A DNA stretch of 64,000 nucleotides from Paenibacillus pabuli (GCF_039831995.1 NZ_JBDOIO010000004.1:62001-126000); one strand, 5' to 3'; positions 7,908 through 16,909 are shown, counted from the stretch's first letter. Program-made: numbers and translations. Notes: generated by a model from the letters alone, not told the origin.

Positions 7908-8836
7908 CCATCCTTTTGTGCATCTTAACCGGTGTTCTCATCATGGTTGTCATCTCACTTGCCGTGAAGCTGAATAAACGCAGCCGGCAATTATCATATA
8001 TTCATCAGAAGCTGGGAGGCATTCTGGGTGAGGGCACATATGAGCGTCTGCTGGTCTTTAGCAGCGATGCCCAGATTCGCCTGCTGCTGGGGGATATCAA
8101 CGAATTGCTGGATTACGCACACCGGACTGGTGCACGATATGCCAATCAGGAGAAAGAAATCCGCAATATGCTCTCCAACATTTCACACGATTTGAAGACC
8201 CCTCTCACGGTAGTCATGGGCTACAGTGAAACACTGCTCCATAGTTCTTCATTAACCGATCAGGAACGGGAAGTCATGATCCGCAAGATTCAGGATAAAG
8301 CGCAGGAGGTGCTGCGTCTGATTCATTCCTTTTTTGATCTGGCGAAGCTGGAGTCTGGGGATACCGAACTTGCCTTGACTCGGGTAAATCTTAGTGAATT
8401 ATGCAGGGTGAAGATGCTTTCCTTTTATGAAATGTTAACGAATCAGGGTCTGCAAGTGGAGCTGTCTATTCCGGAAGGGGATTTGTTCGTGACTGGCAAT
8501 GTGGATGCACTTGACCGGGTGCTGGATAATCTGATTACCAATGCGATGCGATATGGTGCGGATGGTAAGGTATTGGGCCTTTTGCTTGAACAACCGAATA
8601 GCGGGGAGGTCATGCTGCAAATCTGGGACAGGGGCAAAGGCATTCCGGAAAGGGAACACGACCGTGTCTTTGAGCGAATGTATACGCTGGAGGATTCCCG
8701 TAACCGTCTCTATCATGGAAGTGGGCTTGGCCTCACCATCACGAAGCGACTTGTCGAACGGATGGGGGGACGCATTGAGCTGCGCAGTGTACCATATGAG
8801 CGGACTTCATTTACAATCTCTCTAAAATCTCGTTAG
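7904..8836 (+). CDS. Sensor histidine kinase with minimal input domain (YcbM-like)
   Basis: A 310-residue kinase with a single N-terminal membrane helix (about 3-22) and no extracellular domain. H95 in SNISHDLKTP is the phosphorylated histidine. The ATP-binding domain shows the N box (DNLITNAMRYG), G1 (WDRGKGIP), F box (FERMY) and G2 (HGSGLGLTITKRL). The GTG start overlaps the regulator stop (GTGA). Kinases with this compact layout usually sense through their membrane helices or a partner transporter, which fits the ABC genes directly downstream. The signal is unknown. Confidence 0.92.
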   Translation: MTILLCILTGVLIMVVISLAVKLNKRSRQLSYIHQKLGGILGEGTYERLLVFSSDAQIRLLLGDINELLDYAHRTGARYANQEKEIRNMLSNISHDLKTPLTVVMGYSETLLHSSSLTDQEREVMIRKIQDKAQEVLRLIHSFFDLAKLESGDTELALTRVNLSELCRVKMLSFYEMLTNQGLQVELSIPEGDLFVTGNVDALDRVLDNLITNAMRYGADGKVLGLLLEQPNSGEVMLQIWDRGKGIPEREHDRVFERMYTLEDSRNRLYHGSGLGLTITKRLVERMGGRIELRSVPYERTSFTISLKSR

Positions 8837-8910
8837 TTGCCTTTTTTATGCTTCTGACGAACTTAAGTTTTTTGTAAGATTTGATTAATAAAAAAGCAGA
8901 CTTTTCTCTT

Positions 8911-8916
8911 TACAAT
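8911..8916 (+). promoter_or_regulatory. Possible -10 box for the downstream ABC genes
   Basis: TACAAT lies about 45 bp before the ABC ATPase start and has no good -35 partner. The missing -35 would fit a promoter that needs the activated response regulator encoded just upstream. No clear direct or inverted repeat was resolved. Confidence 0.3.
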
Positions 8917-8962
8917 ACAGATATAAGAACCCGTCAGGGATCGTAAAGGAGAACAAGAAGAG

Positions 8963-9886
8963 ATGACATATATTGCACGCACCATCGGTGTGACCAAAAC
9001 CTACGCAGGTACGGAGGTCGTATCCAACGTCAATATGAATATCAAGCAAGGTGAAATATACGGATTTTTAGGACCGAACGGAGCCGGGAAAACGACCATT
9101 ATGAAAATGTTGACCAACCTGGTCAAGCCCACCGTAGGGGAAATTGAATTGTTCGGTGAGAAGCTTACCCCTAGCTCTTATGAAGTACTGAAGCGAATAG
9201 GCAGCATCATCGAATATCCTTTTTTCTACGATAGACTTTCCGCTAGGGATAACCTGGAGCTCCACTGTGAGTATATGGGGTTTCATAATAAAAAGGTTAT
9301 TGATCAGATGATGGAGAGTGTAGGACTGAAAAATACAGACAATAAACCCGTACGTGATTTCTCTCTCGGTATGAGACAGCGGCTGGGCATTGCTCGGGCA
9401 CTGATTACCACGCCTGAATTCCTCATTCTCGACGAACCCATCAACGGACTGGACCCTGTTGGAATCAAGGAAATGCGAGACCTGTTCAAACGCCTCAGTA
9501 CGGAGTATAGAATTACTCTGCTCATCTCCAGTCACATTCTGGGCGAGATTGAGCAAATTGCCGATACGGTAGGGGTGATTCGTGGTGGTCGCCTGGTAGA
9601 AGAAGTGTCCATGGAGAGCATTCGCGGCACTCAGAGCGAATACATTGAGCTGCAGGTGATTGATGCCCGCAAGACGATCTATGTCATTGAGCATCAGCTT
9701 GCTTTGAGTAACTATAAGTTGGTCGATGAACGTACAGTTCGCATATACGACCCCGGTGTGGCTCCATCCGAATTGACGGGCCGACTGGTTCAGTACGGGA
9801 TCGAAATTGAATCTATTTTCAAGCGGTCTCATTCACTGGAGGAGCATTTTTTAAACCTTGTGAAGGGGGATGGGGACGTTGCTTAA
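8963..9886 (+). CDS. ABC exporter ATP-binding protein, BcrA/lantibiotic-immunity type (YcbN-like)
   Basis: A 307-residue ATPase with Walker A GPNGAGKTT, signature FSLGMRQRLGIARAL, Walker B FLILDEPINGLDP and the switch region SSHILGEIEQ. The C-terminal 80 residues form the extension typical of BcrA/SpaF-like exporters. AAAGGAG precedes the ATG. It is followed by a permease that overlaps it by 17 bp and is preceded by the matching two-component system. The family confers resistance to bacitracin- or lantibiotic-like peptides or exports unknown compounds. Length equals that of B. subtilis YcbN (307), recalled and not checked. Confidence 0.92.
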   Translation: MTYIARTIGVTKTYAGTEVVSNVNMNIKQGEIYGFLGPNGAGKTTIMKMLTNLVKPTVGEIELFGEKLTPSSYEVLKRIGSIIEYPFFYDRLSARDNLELHCEYMGFHNKKVIDQMMESVGLKNTDNKPVRDFSLGMRQRLGIARALITTPEFLILDEPINGLDPVGIKEMRDLFKRLSTEYRITLLISSHILGEIEQIADTVGVIRGGRLVEEVSMESIRGTQSEYIELQVIDARKTIYVIEHQLALSNYKLVDERTVRIYDPGVAPSELTGRLVQYGIEIESIFKRSHSLEEHFLNLVKGDGDVA

Positions 9887-10577
9887 ACTTATTTTATTGG
9901 AAATGCGTAAGCATCAATTTGCCCGGTTTTTCGGATACGCAGCAATTGCCAATGTGGGTATCCTCCTGTTCCTGCTTATGATCGGCTTGGTGGACTGGGG
10001 AGCTGAGGATTATGCCTTTATGACCTTTCCCCTCTCGTTTATGTTGATTGACACAATTTCACGGGCTACCTTTATCATCTTTGCAGGTGCCTTATTATCA
10101 AAACTGGTCATTAGCGAATATAAAAATAAAATGATGAATGTGATGTTTACTTATCCAATCAAACGTCACAAAATTATTGCAGCGAAGCTGATCATTGTGT
10201 TTCTGTTCACCTTTTTCATGATTATGTTCACCAATTTGCTCATGGGGGCAATCCTGCTGACGACAAATCAGTTCTATCCTTTCATTGCCAACGAACTGAC
10301 GGGTAATGAAGCGCTTCAACTGCTGATCAAATACACGATTAGTTCGCTGTCCGCTGCTGCGATGGCATTAATCCCTCTGTTGTTTGGCATGAGGAAACAC
10401 TCAGCCACGACAACATTGGTATCCTCCATTTTCCTGGTTCTCGTGGTATGTTCCGGTGTTAATGGACCGAGTGTTTCCATCAATTCGATTATCGTAATTC
10501 CATTAACTCTGGGCGCTATCGGCCTTTGGATCGCTTCCTTGTCCATGGTGAGACTGGAGACAAAAGATGTGAACTGA
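9870..10577 (+). CDS. ABC-2 family permease (YcbO-like)
   Basis: A 235-residue membrane protein with six hydrophobic segments and the polar motif SEYKNKMMNVMFTYPIKRHKI after the second one, common in lantibiotic-immunity-type permeases. Its ATG lies inside the 3' end of the ATPase gene (17-bp overlap) with a GAAGGGG ribosome site within that gene, so the two are translationally coupled. Together they should form an exporter controlled by the upstream two-component system. Confidence 0.87.
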   Translation: MGTLLKLILLEMRKHQFARFFGYAAIANVGILLFLLMIGLVDWGAEDYAFMTFPLSFMLIDTISRATFIIFAGALLSKLVISEYKNKMMNVMFTYPIKRHKIIAAKLIIVFLFTFFMIMFTNLLMGAILLTTNQFYPFIANELTGNEALQLLIKYTISSLSAAAMALIPLLFGMRKHSATTTLVSSIFLVLVVCSGVNGPSVSINSIIVIPLTLGAIGLWIASLSMVRLETKDVN

Positions 10578-10617
10578 ATGATCAGGAAAACCGCGCTTCG
10601 TATGGCTTCAGATGCCA

Positions 10618-10646
10618 TTGACATCCGCTCGTACAAGGGATAGGAT
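10618..10646 (+). promoter_or_regulatory. Sigma-A promoter of pdxK
   Basis: A perfect -35 TTGACA (10618-10623), a 17-bp spacer and -10 TAGGAT (10641-10646) lie 36 bp before the pdxK start. The kinase is therefore likely an independent unit from the ABC genes. Confidence 0.7.
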
Positions 10647-10682
10647 AATGTCAACTGAAACACGAAGGAGAATGCGACGACC

Positions 10683-11495
10683 ATGACGATTCCAAAAACA
10701 TTGACAATAGCCGGCTCGGATACGAGCGGCGGTGCAGGAATTCAAGCTGATTTGAAAACATTCCAGGAGCTTGGTGTATACGGTATGACCGTACTAACTA
10801 CGGTTGTGGCGATGGAGCCTGAAACGTGGGACCATCAGGTTTTCCCTGTGGCTCTGGATGTAGTGGAAGCACAGCTCCGTACCGTTTTGGACGGGATCGG
10901 GTTTGATGCGATGAAGACGGGGATGCTGGGTTCCGTAGATATTATTGAACTGGTTGCGAAGCATGTTCGCCGCAGTGGCCTTCCGCAGATCGTAATCGAT
11001 CCGGTAATGGTCTGCAAAGGTACAGATGAAGTGCTGCAGCCTGAAAATACGGAAGCAATGATTGAATTTTTGCTGCCGGGTGCTGACCTTGTGACTCCTA
11101 ACTTGTTTGAAGCTTCCCAACTGGCTAAGAGCGGACCGATCCGTTCCAAAGAACAGATGGAAGCTGCTGCTGCTGTAATTCACAACCATGGGGCGAAGCA
11201 TGTTCTGATCAAGGACAGAGGTGTGATTACCCCTGGCAAAGCGATGGATCTTCTCTATGATGGCAAAAACTACGAATGGTATGAGGCCGATGTTGTTGGT
11301 TCCGGTTATACGCATGGGGCGGGTTGTACAACCTCTGCAGCGATTACCGCTGGTTTGGCGCGCGGTTTATCGGTAAAAGAGGCTGTACGTGAAGGCAAAG
11401 CCTTCATTACTCAAGCGATTGCTGGCGGATTCCCGCTTAATCGTTTTGTTGGCCCGACGTTGCACGCGGCACACCGCTTGGAGCAACAACGCTAA
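10683..11495 (+). CDS. pdxK: Pyridoxal/pyridoxine kinase (PdxK, ThiD-like)
   Basis: This 270-residue ribokinase-fold enzyme phosphorylates vitamin B6 vitamers in the salvage pathway. It begins with TIAGSDTSGGAGIQADLKTF, shared by ThiD and Bacillus-type PdxK. MKTGML, DPVMVCKG and TPNLFEASQL follow, and the C-terminal YTHGAGCTTSAA motif holds the catalytic region. The wording of these motifs is closer to the B. subtilis PdxK that evolved from ThiD than to hydroxymethylpyrimidine kinase itself, though both activities occur in this group. No thiamine gene is adjacent, which supports the B6 role. It has its own promoter and terminator. Confidence 0.88.
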   Translation: MTIPKTLTIAGSDTSGGAGIQADLKTFQELGVYGMTVLTTVVAMEPETWDHQVFPVALDVVEAQLRTVLDGIGFDAMKTGMLGSVDIIELVAKHVRRSGLPQIVIDPVMVCKGTDEVLQPENTEAMIEFLLPGADLVTPNLFEASQLAKSGPIRSKEQMEAAAAVIHNHGAKHVLIKDRGVITPGKAMDLLYDGKNYEWYEADVVGSGYTHGAGCTTSAAITAGLARGLSVKEAVREGKAFITQAIAGGFPLNRFVGPTLHAAHRLEQQR

Positions 11496-11563
11496 TAGCG
11501 GATGCGGTAAGCGATACCGGGAAGAGAACATGGATTCAGCTGAAGGGTGGTTGTCAATGGGCG

Positions 11564-11591
11564 AAGGTGGCTCGTTGGCAACCGCCTTTTT
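11564..11591 (+). terminator. Intrinsic terminator after pdxK
   Basis: AAGGTGG (11564-11570) pairs with CCGCCTT (11582-11588), followed by a short T run. Confidence 0.65.
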
Positions 11592-11732
11592 GTGTGGATT
11601 GCTGAGATTTCAGTAACTTATAACGGCTATTAATCGTATATAACATGGAGTTCATTCCAGAACATGGATGGACACACGAACGACACACGGAATCGTTATG
11701 TTAGCAAAAGAAAGATAAAAGGAGAGTCGGCC

Positions 11733-12413
11733 ATGGTGAGAACAGTGCTTCTCGTGGAAGACGAAAGCCGCATTCGTGAAATTGTGGCCGATTATTTTAT
11801 AAAGGAACAATGGAATGTAATCGAGGCAGAGCATGGAATTGAAGCCCTCCAATTGCTGGATCTGCATGAAGTGGATCTGGTCATTCTGGATGTACTGATG
11901 CCTGAAATGGATGGATGGACGCTGTGTGGGCATATTCGGTCACAATCCACCGTACCTATTATAATGCTGACCGCAAGGTCTGAAGATGATGATAAGATCC
12001 ATGGATTTAACCTTGGTGTGGATGACTATGTTACGAAGCCGTTCAGCCCTCGTGTGCTGGTTGCGCGTGCGGAGACGTTAATGAAGCGAGTCGAAGGTGC
12101 GATCAGCAGGGAACAGGGTGTGATCCGGTTTGGTCACGCATTGCTTGATCCTTGGGCGAGACGACTGGAGAAGGACGGAGTAGAGGTAGAGCTTGCTCCC
12201 AAAGAATATGAGTTGCTGCTCTACCTGGCACGTAATCAGGGAATCGTTCTATCCCGGGACGCCATCCTCAACCGGGTCTGGGGATACGACTTTGATGGTG
12301 ATTCCCGTGTTGTGGATACACACATCAAGAAGCTGCGCAGCAAACTAGGAGATGAAGCCAAGTGTATCCGGACAGTCATTGGCACGGGATATCGATTCGA
12401 GGCTGAGGCATGA
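11733..12413 (+). CDS. OmpR-family response regulator
   Basis: A 226-residue regulator with acidic residues at 10-11, phosphoacceptor D53 in LVILDVLMPEMD, K102 in TKPF and a C-terminal winged helix ending GTGYRFEAEA. The ATG at 11733 follows AAAGGAG; the frame is open 23 codons upstream, but without a ribosome site. The stop overlaps the kinase start (ATGA). The pair is followed 22 bp later by pssA and dedA genes, so this system may sit in one transcript with phospholipid genes, though no target can be deduced. Confidence 0.92.
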   Translation: MVRTVLLVEDESRIREIVADYFIKEQWNVIEAEHGIEALQLLDLHEVDLVILDVLMPEMDGWTLCGHIRSQSTVPIIMLTARSEDDDKIHGFNLGVDDYVTKPFSPRVLVARAETLMKRVEGAISREQGVIRFGHALLDPWARRLEKDGVEVELAPKEYELLLYLARNQGIVLSRDAILNRVWGYDFDGDSRVVDTHIKKLRSKLGDEAKCIRTVIGTGYRFEAEA

Positions 12414-14167
12414 GACGTAATGGCGTAACGATGAAGCTATTTCTGGTTATGGCTGGTTTTCTGCTTCTCTTATACGGAACATCGGTGACTGCCCAGTTGG
12501 TCTGGTTTCCGGACTTTTACCAGCATCAGAAGATCAGCAGCATGAAGAAAAAACTGGCGAAATTTGAACAGCAGTATTCCAGCGGACATTGGGATAGTGT
12601 ACAACTGGCCAAGGAAACCGGAAAGTTTATGCGTCAGAATCAATCGCATCTGGTGATTTTGACAAGCACGGGCAAACTGGTCAACGATCCGTTTCACATT
12701 ACGCTGCTCCGCGAGGATGGCAGTCAGGTAAAGGTCTCACTATCCCTGTTCATCAATAGTGAGAACGCGGGCTGGATTGCCACTCACCTGAAGTATGGTC
12801 AGGAGCTGACTGTTATCGGTCCGGCCAGCGGATTAAACGAACCGATGGTCTATCCGTTGAAGATCCAGGACACCAATTCTGCTGCCCGTGGTACGGAGGA
12901 TTTTCAGGAGCTCTCTGAGCCGGTTCAGGAATGGTCTGGTGTATTGACTGAAGTGGTGCTTCCCAATTTGGGAACATGGAGTCAGAGACAGGGACTGCTT
13001 GTGCAGGCACTGAACAGCCGCTTCCCGCTCTCAACGGAGGACCAGCTCAGTTTGGCGAACGGCAAGATGCTTAATGAAGAATGGACGGATAGCTGGAGCG
13101 GTGTTCGGAACGTGATTACCATTGCCCCAGTCCACAAAAACGGGCCGCAGCAGCAGCTTATTTTCTCCCTGACTTCCCTGCAGGAGATGCGGGAAGCGAA
13201 TGAAGCAACACGTTTGTTCTATGCATACTTTGGTATGGGTGCGTTTGTGCTGATTCTGTTTCTTTCCCTGTTATTGTCCAGAATTGTCACGAAACCTTTG
13301 CTTGCGCTGAACCATGTGGCCAAAAAAATGTCGACGCTTGATTTCTCCGTGAAATCACCGATCAAACGCAATGATGAAATTGGCAGTTTGTCCGATAGCT
13401 TGAATGCTCTATCAACCACATTGGGGCAGACGCTGGAGGAACTCAGGCAGGCAAATCGTCAAATGCGGACCGATATGGAGATGAAGCAGCGGATTGAGCA
13501 GCGGCAGCGTGAATTTTTTGCCGATGCATCGCATGAACTCAAAACGCCCATCAGTATCATCAAGGGATATTCCGAAGGATTGAAGGATGGGGTCAGCGAG
13601 AACAAGCGCGAGCGTTACATTGAGATCATTGCCGATGAAGCAGTCAAAATGGAAACGATGGTTGAAGAAATGCTGGATCTCGTTAGGCTCGAATCCCAGG
13701 CCATCAAGCTGAATACTGGTGCAGTTGTCCTTGGAGACATGATCGAGGAGATTGCCGGGCGTCTCGGCCCGCAGCTGAAGGAAAAAGGGCTCGAAATCGT
13801 GCTTGTCTCCACCACAGAGCAGACCGTTGAAGGAGATCGAAGCAAGCTGGAGCAAGTGATTTATAACATGATGATGAATGCTATACGTCATGCGCTGCCG
13901 CAGACCGATATAATGATTGAGATCAGCAGACTGGAAGGACAGGTAAGAATCTCCATCGAGAATAAAGGCGAAGGGATCTCGGAAGCTGAACGCCAGTATA
14001 TCTGGGAGAGATTTTATCGGGTAGAGCGATCACGTAATCGCAAAATGGGAGGAACCGGGCTGGGCCTAGCCATAGCGAAGCAGATTCTGGATCTGCACGG
14101 ATGCAGTTATGGAGTGGAGAACACGCCGGACGGAGTCCGCTTCTATATTATTTTTCCTAATGCTTAG
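12410..14167 (+). CDS. Sensor histidine kinase with extracytoplasmic domain and HAMP
   Basis: A 585-residue membrane kinase. Two membrane helices (about 9-28 and 268-290) flank a 240-residue extracellular sensing region with no recognised domain. HAMP follows (about 291-345, VTKPLLALNHVAKKM), a coiled-coil linker rich in Q and R, then H375 in DASHELKTP, and a complete ATPase domain (NMMMNAIRHA, IENKGEGI, WERFYRVERSR, GGTGLGLAIAKQIL). It overlaps the regulator by four bases and surely forms a pair with it. The stimulus is unknown; the domain order resembles envelope-stress kinases such as CssS, but this is weak evidence. Confidence 0.92.
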   Translation: MRRNGVTMKLFLVMAGFLLLLYGTSVTAQLVWFPDFYQHQKISSMKKKLAKFEQQYSSGHWDSVQLAKETGKFMRQNQSHLVILTSTGKLVNDPFHITLLREDGSQVKVSLSLFINSENAGWIATHLKYGQELTVIGPASGLNEPMVYPLKIQDTNSAARGTEDFQELSEPVQEWSGVLTEVVLPNLGTWSQRQGLLVQALNSRFPLSTEDQLSLANGKMLNEEWTDSWSGVRNVITIAPVHKNGPQQQLIFSLTSLQEMREANEATRLFYAYFGMGAFVLILFLSLLLSRIVTKPLLALNHVAKKMSTLDFSVKSPIKRNDEIGSLSDSLNALSTTLGQTLEELRQANRQMRTDMEMKQRIEQRQREFFADASHELKTPISIIKGYSEGLKDGVSENKRERYIEIIADEAVKMETMVEEMLDLVRLESQAIKLNTGAVVLGDMIEEIAGRLGPQLKEKGLEIVLVSTTEQTVEGDRSKLEQVIYNMMMNAIRHALPQTDIMIEISRLEGQVRISIENKGEGISEAERQYIWERFYRVERSRNRKMGGTGLGLAIAKQILDLHGCSYGVENTPDGVRFYIIFPNA

Positions 14168-14188
14168 TACGAAAGGGAGTCAAGTCTT

Positions 14189-14734
14189 ATGAAATCTTTA
14201 CCGTCCATTTTAACGTTGGGCAATTTAACTTCTGGCATGCTCGCAGTCATTATGGCCATTCATGGTGAGTTCGCTCTGGCCGTGACGATGATTTGGGTTG
14301 CCATGTTCTTTGACCTGTTTGACGGCTTTGCCGCACGGAAATTGCATTGTGAGGGGGAGTTCGGCAAGGCGCTGGATTCCCTGGCGGATGTCATTTCCTT
14401 CGGAACAGCCCCGGTGCTGATTCTGTATCTGAATTCTATGAACGAAGTGAGTGTGCTTGGCATGGCATTGACGGCATTGTTCCCGGTATGTGGCGCCTTG
14501 CGTCTGGCCCGTTACAACTGCCAGAAGACAGCAACCACGGGATTTGTGGGAATGCCAATCACGTTCGCAGGTGGATTGATGTCCTTTTTCGCGCTCTGGA
14601 GTCCTTATTTCACCCATGGTGTAGCCTATCTTGTTATCGTTGTATTATCCGGTCTAATGGTCAGCCAAATTCGATTCCCATCTCTGAAACAGGTGTTGGC
14701 GCCTCATGAGAAGGACATCGTGGAACCGAAATAA
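14189..14734 (+). CDS. pssA: CDP-diacylglycerol-serine O-phosphatidyltransferase
   Basis: This 181-residue membrane enzyme makes phosphatidylserine from CDP-diacylglycerol and L-serine, the committed step towards phosphatidylethanolamine. The CDP-alcohol phosphotransferase signature DGxxAR-x8-GxxxDxxxD is complete at about residues 48-70: DGFAARKL, then EFGKALDSLAD. Five to six hydrophobic segments fit the family fold. The length is close to that of B. subtilis PssA. AAAGGGAG precedes the ATG. It lies 22 bp after a kinase gene and 14 bp before the DedA gene. Confidence 0.93.
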   Translation: MKSLPSILTLGNLTSGMLAVIMAIHGEFALAVTMIWVAMFFDLFDGFAARKLHCEGEFGKALDSLADVISFGTAPVLILYLNSMNEVSVLGMALTALFPVCGALRLARYNCQKTATTGFVGMPITFAGGLMSFFALWSPYFTHGVAYLVIVVLSGLMVSQIRFPSLKQVLAPHEKDIVEPK

Positions 14735-14748
14735 GGAGCGAGTCAGTC

Positions 14749-15234
14749 ATGGAAATTGCTAAAGAGTTTATTGGTCAATATGGGTATTTCGCAATCTATG
14801 GATTGCTCGCTCTGGGTGTCATTGGCATGCCCATTCCGGATGAGGTGATGATGACCTTTGTCGGTTATCTCGCCTCCATCTCGGTCCTTAACTATTCCGT
14901 TTCGATCATTGTCAGCTTTGGTGGTGCATTTACGGGAGGACTGCTCAGCTATGCGATTGGCAAAAAGGCAGGCAGACCTCTCGTCGTAAAGTATGGCAAG
15001 TGGGTAGGGGTGAACCCCAAGCGGCTGGGGAGGGTGGAGGGCTGGTTCCTGAAGTATGGGTACTGGTCCATTATCCTCGGATACTTTATTCCAGGCATTC
15101 GTCATCTGATGTGCTGCTTCTCGGGCATTAGCCGTATGGCCATCGGAAAATATGTACTGATCTCCGGGATCGGGGCATTCATCTGGTGCGTTGTGTTTAT
15201 ATCAATCGGTTTTTACGTTGGTGTGTTAACTTAA
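14749..15234 (+). CDS. DedA family membrane protein, PetA/YbfM-like
   Basis: A 161-residue DedA-family protein with the family signatures FxGYLAS, GGLLSYAIGKKAG and GYFIPGIRHLMCCFSGISRM (re-entrant loop with the conserved arginine), and four to five hydrophobic segments. In B. subtilis the pssA operon also carries a short DedA gene, ybfM, renamed PetA and reported to affect distribution of phosphatidylethanolamine between leaflets. The position directly after pssA, 14 bp away, and the short length make this a good PetA candidate. The psd gene that completes the B. subtilis operon is missing here. Confidence 0.85.
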   Translation: MEIAKEFIGQYGYFAIYGLLALGVIGMPIPDEVMMTFVGYLASISVLNYSVSIIVSFGGAFTGGLLSYAIGKKAGRPLVVKYGKWVGVNPKRLGRVEGWFLKYGYWSIILGYFIPGIRHLMCCFSGISRMAIGKYVLISGIGAFIWCVVFISIGFYVGVLT

Positions 15235-15269
15235 AATGGGACAACTTGTGTAAGTGTCGGGTTGAGGAT

Positions 15270-15302
15270 AAAGACCTCTTGTAGTTAGAGCGGTCTTTTT
15301 TT
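15270..15302 (+). terminator. Intrinsic terminator after the pssA-dedA genes
   Basis: AAAGACC (15270-15276) pairs with GGTCTTT (15292-15298), followed by more T residues. It closes the rightward unit. Confidence 0.75.
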
Positions 15303-15372
15303 GTTTTTCTAGAAGCTTTATATCAACCCCGACTAAAGTAACCTAGCTTATTAAGGTTTGCGAAGCTAATAC

Positions 15373-15434
15373 AAAAAACCGCCTTGAACATGCTTATTCC
15401 TCCGGATTCGAAGGTGAGCAATGGTTCAAAGCGG
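15373..15434 (-). terminator. Intrinsic terminator of the antiporter gene
   Basis: On the minus strand, CCGCTTTGAAC (15434-15424) pairs with GTTCAAGGCGG (15389-15379) with one G-U pair, followed by T6 (15378-15373). The 34-nt loop can fold further. Nothing else is recognised in the 15235-15527 gap. Confidence 0.8.
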
Positions 15435-15527
15435 CGTGTGCTTCACGACCTAAATGGTTAATCTGATGAAATTATAGCAAACTTTAATGATTACAATATT
15501 GGTTTATTCCCGTTGGTATTCCCGTAA

Positions 15528-16718
15528 CTATCCATTCAAATGAGCTTCCTCAATCCCTTGTTCAACACGAGCTTCTCCTTTTTTGCGAGCAAAGGTTATT
15601 TTGAGCAAAGGAGGAGTAACGAGCGTAGTTACGATAACCATAATGACAACGCTGGTGAAATATTCAGGGTCGAGCAAGCCAGAAGCAAGTCCGGTTGAGG
15701 CAATGATAAGTGCAACCTCACCCCGAGAAATCATGCCAGAGCCAATGGCCAGAGACGAAACGCGATCAAACCCGGTAAGCCGTGCGCCGGCTCCTCCGCC
15801 CAGCAGCTTCGTCACAATAGCAATTAAACTGATCGCAATGATAAACCAGATTTGGGAACCTACACCGTCAAAAGTAACATTCAGACCGATACTTACGAAG
15901 AATACCGGTACAAAAATACTATAGGCAATGGGCTCAACTTTGCTTTCAACTTCATGTTTGAAATTAGTTTGAGAAATGGCAATACCCGCCGCAAATGCAC
16001 CAATAATTCCGGCAACGCCCATCCATTCAGCGAAATAAGAAAATCCGAAACAGATGATTAATCCTGTAGTAATGACAGTCTCTGTAACTTTGAGAGGTGC
16101 CATCCACTTCATGATTCGAGGGACAAGGAACCAGCCGGCAGCGATAATAATAACGAAGAATAATAACTTTTTACCAATAAGTAGGCTGATTGACGTGTCG
16201 CCTGCACCCGTACCCAGCAAGCTCATCATGACAGCAAGCAGTACAACCACCAGAACGTCATCGACTACAGCTGCACCGAGAATTGTAGTACCCTCACGTG
16301 AACTGAGCTGATCCATGTCCTTTAGTGTCTGGACGGAAATACTTACAGACGTGGCACAGAATAAAAGTCCAAAGAAAAGTGCATGAGTTTGGGACATTCC
16401 AAAAGCTATAGCAGCACCGTATCCTCCGATAAATGGAAGAATGATCCCACCGACTGCAACAGCAAAGGCAGCCTTCCAATTTTTTTTCAGTTGATCCAGA
16501 TCCGTCTCAAGTCCGGCAATGAACATTAACAGCAGAACACCGATCTCAGCCATGTAGTGAACGAAATCGGATTGTTGAACCCACCCCAGAATAGCAGGTC
16601 CCAGAACAACACCAACAATGAGCTTTCCTAGTACTGAGGGTTGCCCAAGTCTTACGGATAGATCTCCAGCAAGCTTGGTGAAAATCAGAATTAATGCAAG
16701 AACCAAAATGAATTCCAT
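15528..16718 (-). CDS. CPA2-family cation:proton antiporter
   Basis: A 396-residue membrane protein with about 12 hydrophobic segments that should exchange Na+ or K+ for protons across the cytoplasmic membrane. The acidic pair D153-D154 in AAVVDDVL is the ion-binding signature of electrogenic NapA/NhaA-like exchangers. Early motifs include RLGQPSVLGKLIVGVVLGP and LLLMFIAGLETDL, both typical of CPA2. There is no C-terminal TrkA/RCK domain, so this is the short, unregulated form. GGAGAGGAGT precedes the ATG. It is monocistronic, with a long structured 5' leader (16719 to about 16902) and its own terminator. Ion specificity cannot be decided. Confidence 0.9.
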   Translation of the reverse strand: MEFILVLALILIFTKLAGDLSVRLGQPSVLGKLIVGVVLGPAILGWVQQSDFVHYMAEIGVLLLMFIAGLETDLDQLKKNWKAAFAVAVGGIILPFIGGYGAAIAFGMSQTHALFFGLLFCATSVSISVQTLKDMDQLSSREGTTILGAAVVDDVLVVVLLAVMMSLLGTGAGDTSISLLIGKKLLFFVIIIAAGWFLVPRIMKWMAPLKVTETVITTGLIICFGFSYFAEWMGVAGIIGAFAAGIAISQTNFKHEVESKVEPIAYSIFVPVFFVSIGLNVTFDGVGSQIWFIIAISLIAIVTKLLGGGAGARLTGFDRVSSLAIGSGMISRGEVALIIASTGLASGLLDPEYFTSVVIMVIVTTLVTPPLLKITFARKKGEARVEQGIEEAHLNG

Positions 16719-16902
16719 AAGTGTACTCCTCTCCAGCAGTAGCGTTTATAAGGTTGCCATACCAAGGGCGCTTCATTCCTTGCCCAGAACACAAAAAATG
16801 GCATAGAAAGGCGCAAATAGCAGTGCCCAAATATGCCATGAAAAAGACAAAGAGGGGCCCTTGGTGACAGGCTCCTCCAGTTTCAACGCGTATGTGATTA
16901 AT
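16719..16902 (-). ncRNA. Structured 5' leader of the antiporter gene, possible riboswitch or attenuator
   Basis: Reading the minus strand, the roughly 184-nt leader contains a long-range helix ACCAAGGGC (16865-16857) with GCCCTTGGT (16769-16761), both perfect. Inside it a hairpin pairs ATGGCATA (16839-16832) with TATGCCAT (16805-16798) and is directly followed by T6 (16797-16792), the form of an intrinsic terminator. A short frame beginning MAYLGTAICAF runs through part of it, but its start has no ribosome site. The design of closing helix plus internal terminator suggests regulation by premature termination. I do not recognise a known riboswitch class. Confidence 0.55.
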
Positions 16903-16909
16903 TGCATTA

